Positions 60,591 through 64,000 of a stretch of DNA of 64,000 nucleotides are shown here, one piece after another. Source of the DNA: Methanoculleus sp. (GTDB lineage: Archaea > Halobacteriota > Methanomicrobia > Methanomicrobiales > Methanoculleaceae); assembly GCA_018433835.1 (NCBI GenBank), contig JAHDQM010000022.1, positions 1 to 64,000 of the forward strand, in the 5' to 3' direction. Both the position numbers and the translations under genes were made by a program. The notes under the pieces are model-generated. The model saw only the letters and a program-made list of their open reading frames with translations, had not been told where the DNA came from and did no database searches. Position 1 is the stretch's first letter, and each line of letters starts with the position of its first letter.

Positions 60591-62189
60591 TTAAAACGTG
60601 TTGTCGAGACCGTCGTCTATCGGCCGCGGCCCCGGCCTTCCGTTGAGGTCCCGGACGTAGTCCTCGAAGAGATGGATCCTGGTACTCACCGGGAACGGGA
60701 TCCCGATGGTGCTGATGACCGCCTCTCCCGCCTCGAGCGTCTGAATCTCGGTATCCAGGCGCGAGAGGTCCTGTTTTGCACTGCTTGCGATGATATCGCG
60801 ATCGCCCCGGTCGGCGAGCCCCATCACCACGAAGGTGTTCAGCTGGGCAAGGACCCGCGCATCGATGTTCTTGGGCTGTTGGGTGACCACGCAGAGCCCC
60901 ACGCCGAACTTCCTTCCCTCCATCGCTGCTTCCCGGAAGGTCCTGGTGCTCCCGAGCCCTGAGCCCAGCACCCGCTGTGCCTCCTCGATGGTGATCAGCA
61001 CCTGTTTGGGCTCCTCCCCGCCTCCGGCCTCCTCGCCCTGGTGGCTGCGCATGATCTTGCGCGTTATGATCGAGAGGACAAAGAGTTCGCTCTGCTCGCT
61101 CATCCCCGGGATATCGATCAGGACGACCTTGTTCTCGTGGAGCGCTTTCATGATGTCGGGGATCGAGGAGCCCTGCCTCCGGAAGAAGCCCCGGTTCCGG
61201 TTCATCATGCCCGCAATACGCCGCTGCATCACCGAGAGCGTGCTCGGCGAGAAGTTCTTCAGGTCCCGGGCAATCCGGGGGTGCCGGCCGCTGTAGGTCT
61301 CGGCATCGAAGGTCGCGAAGTCGGTGTTCTGGAAGAAGTCGATCACGTCGGAACCGGGCGTGCTCTCGAGCATCTCCACGACTTCGCGCTGGGGCGGGGA
61401 GTGCTCGTAGAGCAGGAGGAGATCAGGCGTCCTGAAATCGTCGTAATCCAGGTAGAGATCGTCTAAGAGATATTTTCGTTTGAACTGTTCCGGGCGGGTG
61501 GAGAAGATCGCGAGCCCGTCCCGGCCGGCCTGGTAGTGCAGGAGCCCCTGGGTGGCCTGGCCGCTCGACGACCGGCCTCCCGCCACGTACTCGCCGTGCG
61601 GGTCCACGATAAGGAGCCCGAACTGCCGGGCCTGCATGCAGGACGCGCAGAAGACCTTCATGAAGTTGCTCTTCCCCATGCCCGTCGTCGCAAAGACACC
61701 CATGTGCTGTCGCATCACCGCCGAATGAAGCGCCACCTTCACGTCTTTTAAGACGCCCTGGCCGGTCTTCATCACGCCGACCTCGATCTCGCCCATCACC
61801 TGCCGCAGGAACACAAAGTCACGGGACTCCGGCCGCTCCACGCGGGAGAACTTCGCCGGGATCGTCCGCGGTTTCCGGAAGGTGCCGTCTTCGGTCACGT
61901 ACCCGAGCGGCATCGCCTCGACGAGGATGAAGACGTCTTCCCCTATCCCGTAGAAGTGCTCGGTGTGGGGGCGGGTATCCCAGTTCGGGTCGGAGAAATT
62001 ACAGTCGTGGAGGAGGTCGCTCACCTTGGCAAAGAACGTCAGCCCTTTGACGTTATCGGTGATCTTCAGGATGTCCCCGAGGTAGAGTTCCTCGTCGTGG
62101 GGGACGGCAAACCGGTAGCTGAGCACCCGGTCCCCGATCAGGCGGTATTTCGAGGCGTCGTCGCCGTCAATATCGATCAAACTCGTCAT
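60591..62189 (-). CDS. herA: HerA-type DNA translocase/helicase
   Basis: This 532-aa FtsK/HerA ATPase has the N-terminal HAS barrel, Walker A GVFATTGMGKSN (Lys173), Walker B LLIVDPHGEY, then VLITIEEAQRVLG and a C-terminal arginine-finger region. HerA forms a hexameric pump that with NurA resects DNA ends in double-strand break repair. The ATG at 62189 is preferred over 62222 because it gives the usual N-terminus; either overlaps the nurA end. Confidence 0.92.
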   Translation of the reverse strand: MTSLIDIDGDDASKYRLIGDRVLSYRFAVPHDEELYLGDILKITDNVKGLTFFAKVSDLLHDCNFSDPNWDTRPHTEHFYGIGEDVFILVEAMPLGYVTEDGTFRKPRTIPAKFSRVERPESRDFVFLRQVMGEIEVGVMKTGQGVLKDVKVALHSAVMRQHMGVFATTGMGKSNFMKVFCASCMQARQFGLLIVDPHGEYVAGGRSSSGQATQGLLHYQAGRDGLAIFSTRPEQFKRKYLLDDLYLDYDDFRTPDLLLLYEHSPPQREVVEMLESTPGSDVIDFFQNTDFATFDAETYSGRHPRIARDLKNFSPSTLSVMQRRIAGMMNRNRGFFRRQGSSIPDIMKALHENKVVLIDIPGMSEQSELFVLSIITRKIMRSHQGEEAGGGEEPKQVLITIEEAQRVLGSGLGSTRTFREAAMEGRKFGVGLCVVTQQPKNIDARVLAQLNTFVVMGLADRGDRDIIASSAKQDLSRLDTEIQTLEAGEAVISTIGIPFPVSTRIHLFEDYVRDLNGRPGPRPIDDGLDNTF

Positions 62190-63204
62190 GGTAGTCTCCA
62201 AAGATGCCGGTATAGTCGGCAAGGCTCATGCCGAGCAGGTCCATCTCCCGAATGATGTCCTGGCGGACCTGGTCGACCGCATCCCTCCCGATCTTGGTGG
62301 TGAGGTGGGCGTCGAGGAGCGGGTAGGGGTAGCCCGTGACCCTCCCGTCGTCGGCAAAGAAGGCGAGCGCGGAGAAGACCTTTTCGACCATTTCCGGGCT
62401 GTAATACTTGGGGATCTCCACCTTGAACGCCCGCTGCGCTCGCGGGTGCAGCCGCGCGACGTACTGCTCGCCCCGCTGCTTCCAGGGACGTGTCTCCCGG
62501 CGGTCGATCAGGTCTTCGGCGGCGGAGACGCAGAGGTACCAGGGCCCGGGGATGCCAAGGTCACGGGCGAGCCCTTCCGCCGCCGGGACGATGGGGTGCC
62601 CCCCGCCCCAGGTAAGCGACGTCCGTTTCGTCACCGCGGCGATGAGCACGCCCCGGAGGTTGCAGAGGTTCAAGAGGTTCTCGACGACCTCGTCGTGGCT
62701 TGCGTGGCGGACCTGGAGCGTGCCGTCGAGGACGATGAGGTCGCCGGTATCGAGTTCCATAGCCATCTCCGTCGCCGCCCAGAACTCCAGGGTATCCCGT
62801 ATGACGGCGGTGTTCCGGATAGGGTCGTCGTGGTCGAGGTGCGCCTTCGGGGAGCAGTGGAAACAGTCATGGAAAAGTGCGTCGAAATCCTCGTTCCCGG
62901 CCCCCGGGTTGACCGTGACGATGTGCAGGGGTGTCGTCCGGCGGCAGAGGCGCGTGCCGCCGGCATACGCGCTGACCGATGCCCGGACGGCGGCAACGGC
63001 AAAACCGCCTGCATCGAGGACAATGGTGTTGCTCCCGTCCACCGCGCAGACGGCCCCGCCGAACTCGGGGCGGCAGTGGCGATACGACGCCGCGTCAAAC
63101 CCGCCGGCGACTGCGAACCGCCCGGCAAGATTCTCCGGGGCGGCCTCCCGGATCCTCCCCGTGACCCGCCGGATCGCGTCCCGATAAACGGCCTTCTGGT
63201 CCAT
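62167..63204 (-). CDS. nurA: NurA 5'-3' nuclease
   Basis: This 345-aa protein has AVCAVDGSNTIVLDAGG (metal-binding Asp56) and a second acidic motif DLIVLDGTLQVRH, the RNase H-like catalytic core of NurA nucleases. It cooperates with HerA, Rad50 and Mre11. Its ATG overlaps the Rad50 stop (TAATG) and its end overlaps herA by 23 bp, so the three are one operon. Confidence 0.9.
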   Translation of the reverse strand: MDQKAVYRDAIRRVTGRIREAAPENLAGRFAVAGGFDAASYRHCRPEFGGAVCAVDGSNTIVLDAGGFAVAAVRASVSAYAGGTRLCRRTTPLHIVTVNPGAGNEDFDALFHDCFHCSPKAHLDHDDPIRNTAVIRDTLEFWAATEMAMELDTGDLIVLDGTLQVRHASHDEVVENLLNLCNLRGVLIAAVTKRTSLTWGGGHPIVPAAEGLARDLGIPGPWYLCVSAAEDLIDRRETRPWKQRGEQYVARLHPRAQRAFKVEIPKYYSPEMVEKVFSALAFFADDGRVTGYPYPLLDAHLTTKIGRDAVDQVRQDIIREMDLLGMSLADYTGIFGDYHDEFDRY

Positions 63205-64000
63205 TATTCAAACTCCCTGACCCTGCTTGCCTGGTCGGCGCCCATCTCGACCATGAGTGTCGTCGAGAACTCGTCCTGGACCTCGGTGATGTGGGATATG
63301 AGGAGGATCTGGGGGAAATGCGCCTCCTGAGTCCGAAGCGCCCGCAGGAGGTTATTTCGCCGCCCTTCGTCCTGGCTCCCGAAGATTTCGTCAAAGATCA
63401 GGAACGTGGAGTCGTGCACCTCGTTCACCTCGGCAAGGAACCGGGAGAGGGCTACCCGGAGCGCGATGGCGATATCGTCCTGTTCCCCGCCGCTGAACCG
63501 GTCGGCCGGGTAATCGTCTCCCATGTCGTGGACGAGGACGGTGAAGTCGTCGTCCAGCATCACGGTGCCGTACCGCCCGTCGGTGATCTCGGCGAGCACC
63601 CTCCCCGCCTCCTCCTCGATCCGGTCCCTGACCACCTGGAGGAGGTAGTCCGTGTAATCCTTGATGAGCGACCTGGTCAGTTTAAGGCGCCCGATCTCCT
63701 CGATGAGCGCCTCCTGCTGCCGGGCGAGCCCCTCCGATCGGGAGAGCCTTCCGGCCTCCTCTTCGATATCCGCCTTCAGGCTGCTTATCCGGGCGGCGAC
63801 GGCATACCTCTGCTCCCGTGCCGCCGCGAGATCCCTCTCGCAGACCGCGAGCGCCTCCTGTGCTGCCGCGACCATCCCTTCGCCAAAGCCGAGATCCTCG
63901 ATGGCCTTCCTGACCCGGAGCAGTTCGCTCTCCCGGTTCGCGAGGAGGTCCCGCTTCGCCTCGAGCCCCTCGAGCAGCCGCGGGACTTCCTCGAGGCGGA
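63204..64000 (-). CDS. rad50: DNA repair ATPase Rad50, C-terminal part (runs off window)
   Basis: The visible 265 codons are the end of an SMC-type ATPase: coiled coil with many Glu, Arg and Leu, then ABC signature FSGGEQDDIAIALRVALSR and the Walker B-like STFLIFDEIFGSQDE with the catalytic Glu. It should partner Mre11 in DNA end processing. The frame stays open to the right edge, so the N-terminal ATPase half and hook lie outside the window. Confidence 0.93.
   Translation of the reverse strand, partial: RLEEVPRLLEGLEAKRDLLANRESELLRVRKAIEDLGFGEGMVAAAQEALAVCERDLAAAREQRYAVAARISSLKADIEEEAGRLSRSEGLARQQEALIEEIGRLKLTRSLIKDYTDYLLQVVRDRIEEEAGRVLAEITDGRYGTVMLDDDFTVLVHDMGDDYPADRFSGGEQDDIAIALRVALSRFLAEVNEVHDSTFLIFDEIFGSQDEGRRNNLLRALRTQEAHFPQILLISHITEVQDEFSTTLMVEMGADQASRVREFE

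Overview
The window is chromosomal DNA of a methanogenic euryarchaeon, most likely order Methanomicrobiales and probably Methanoculleus or a close relative. This genus-level call is inference from gene content, not a database match. Supporting genes are: archaeal information-processing genes (L15e, L37Ae, RNase P proteins, proteasome alpha, RpoP, SBDS, Brix, KEOPS Pcc1, prefoldin beta); the methanogenesis marker Mmp10; F420-dependent formate dehydrogenase FdhAB and the FdhC transporter; an F420H2:NADP oxidoreductase; pyruvate carboxylase split into PycA and PycB; two tRNAs with archaeal-type introns; and many near-leaderless TATA promoters. Most of the window is GC-rich. The accessory part at about 34.6-37.8 kb is visibly richer in A and T. 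Layout: 0.5-7.4 kb is a dense housekeeping run on the + strand. 7.5-9.0 kb is an isopropylmalate/citramalate synthase whose 5' end appears frameshifted. 9-10.5 kb holds an acetyltransferase, a 136-bp MITE-like element and tRNA-Tyr (intron) plus tRNA-Asp. 10.7-17.4 kb has a tiny membrane protein, HEAT-repeat and PP2C proteins, a radical SAM protein, a transglutaminase-like protein with a pilin-like protein, a universal stress protein, DUF99, an AglJ-like glycosyltransferase and a class II aldolase. 17.4-18.1 kb is a gene-free stretch made of short hairpins bounded by terminal inverted repeats; related copies lie at 1-314 and, decayed, at about 9.1-9.2 kb. 18.2-21.5 kb encodes Fno, thioredoxin, SecD and SecF. 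21.8-25.4 kb encodes DUF2551, archease, RtcB and neighbours. 25.4-32.3 kb is a coherent biotin block: BirA, a BirA-type operator, BioY with an ECF transporter, and the biotin-dependent pyruvate carboxylase. From tRNA-Met (32.4 kb) to about 41.4 kb lies an accessory island. It contains an AbiEi/AbiEii pair with a 40-bp palindromic operator, a HicB-like gene with an in-frame TAG, a two-gene CoiA-like nuclease + SIR2 operon that is the best candidate for an undescribed defence system, a Cdc6 N-terminal fragment, a GNAT gene with a 48-aa partner, a hydrolase, gene remnants, and a HEPN/MNT pair preceded by three operator-like sites spaced exactly 22 bp. 41.6-50 kb mixes stress and metal genes (DPS-like, ZIP), tRNA-Leu, a flavodoxin broken by a 10-bp duplication, a diphthamide-type ligase, a GATase-like protein lacking its cysteine, a histidine kinase, Mmp10 and tRNA-Thr. 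50.3-64 kb carries an orphan methyltransferase, a GntP permease, fdhAB, a ClC channel, fdhC and the HerA-NurA-Rad50 repair cluster, which runs off the right edge. How the genes work together: FdhC imports formate, FdhAB oxidises it to reduce F420, and Fno exchanges electrons between F420H2 and NADP. MoaC helps make the molybdopterin that FdhA needs. BirA attaches biotin to PycB, and BioY-ECF supplies that biotin. Several functional calls, especially for the island, are inference from domain motifs and context only.
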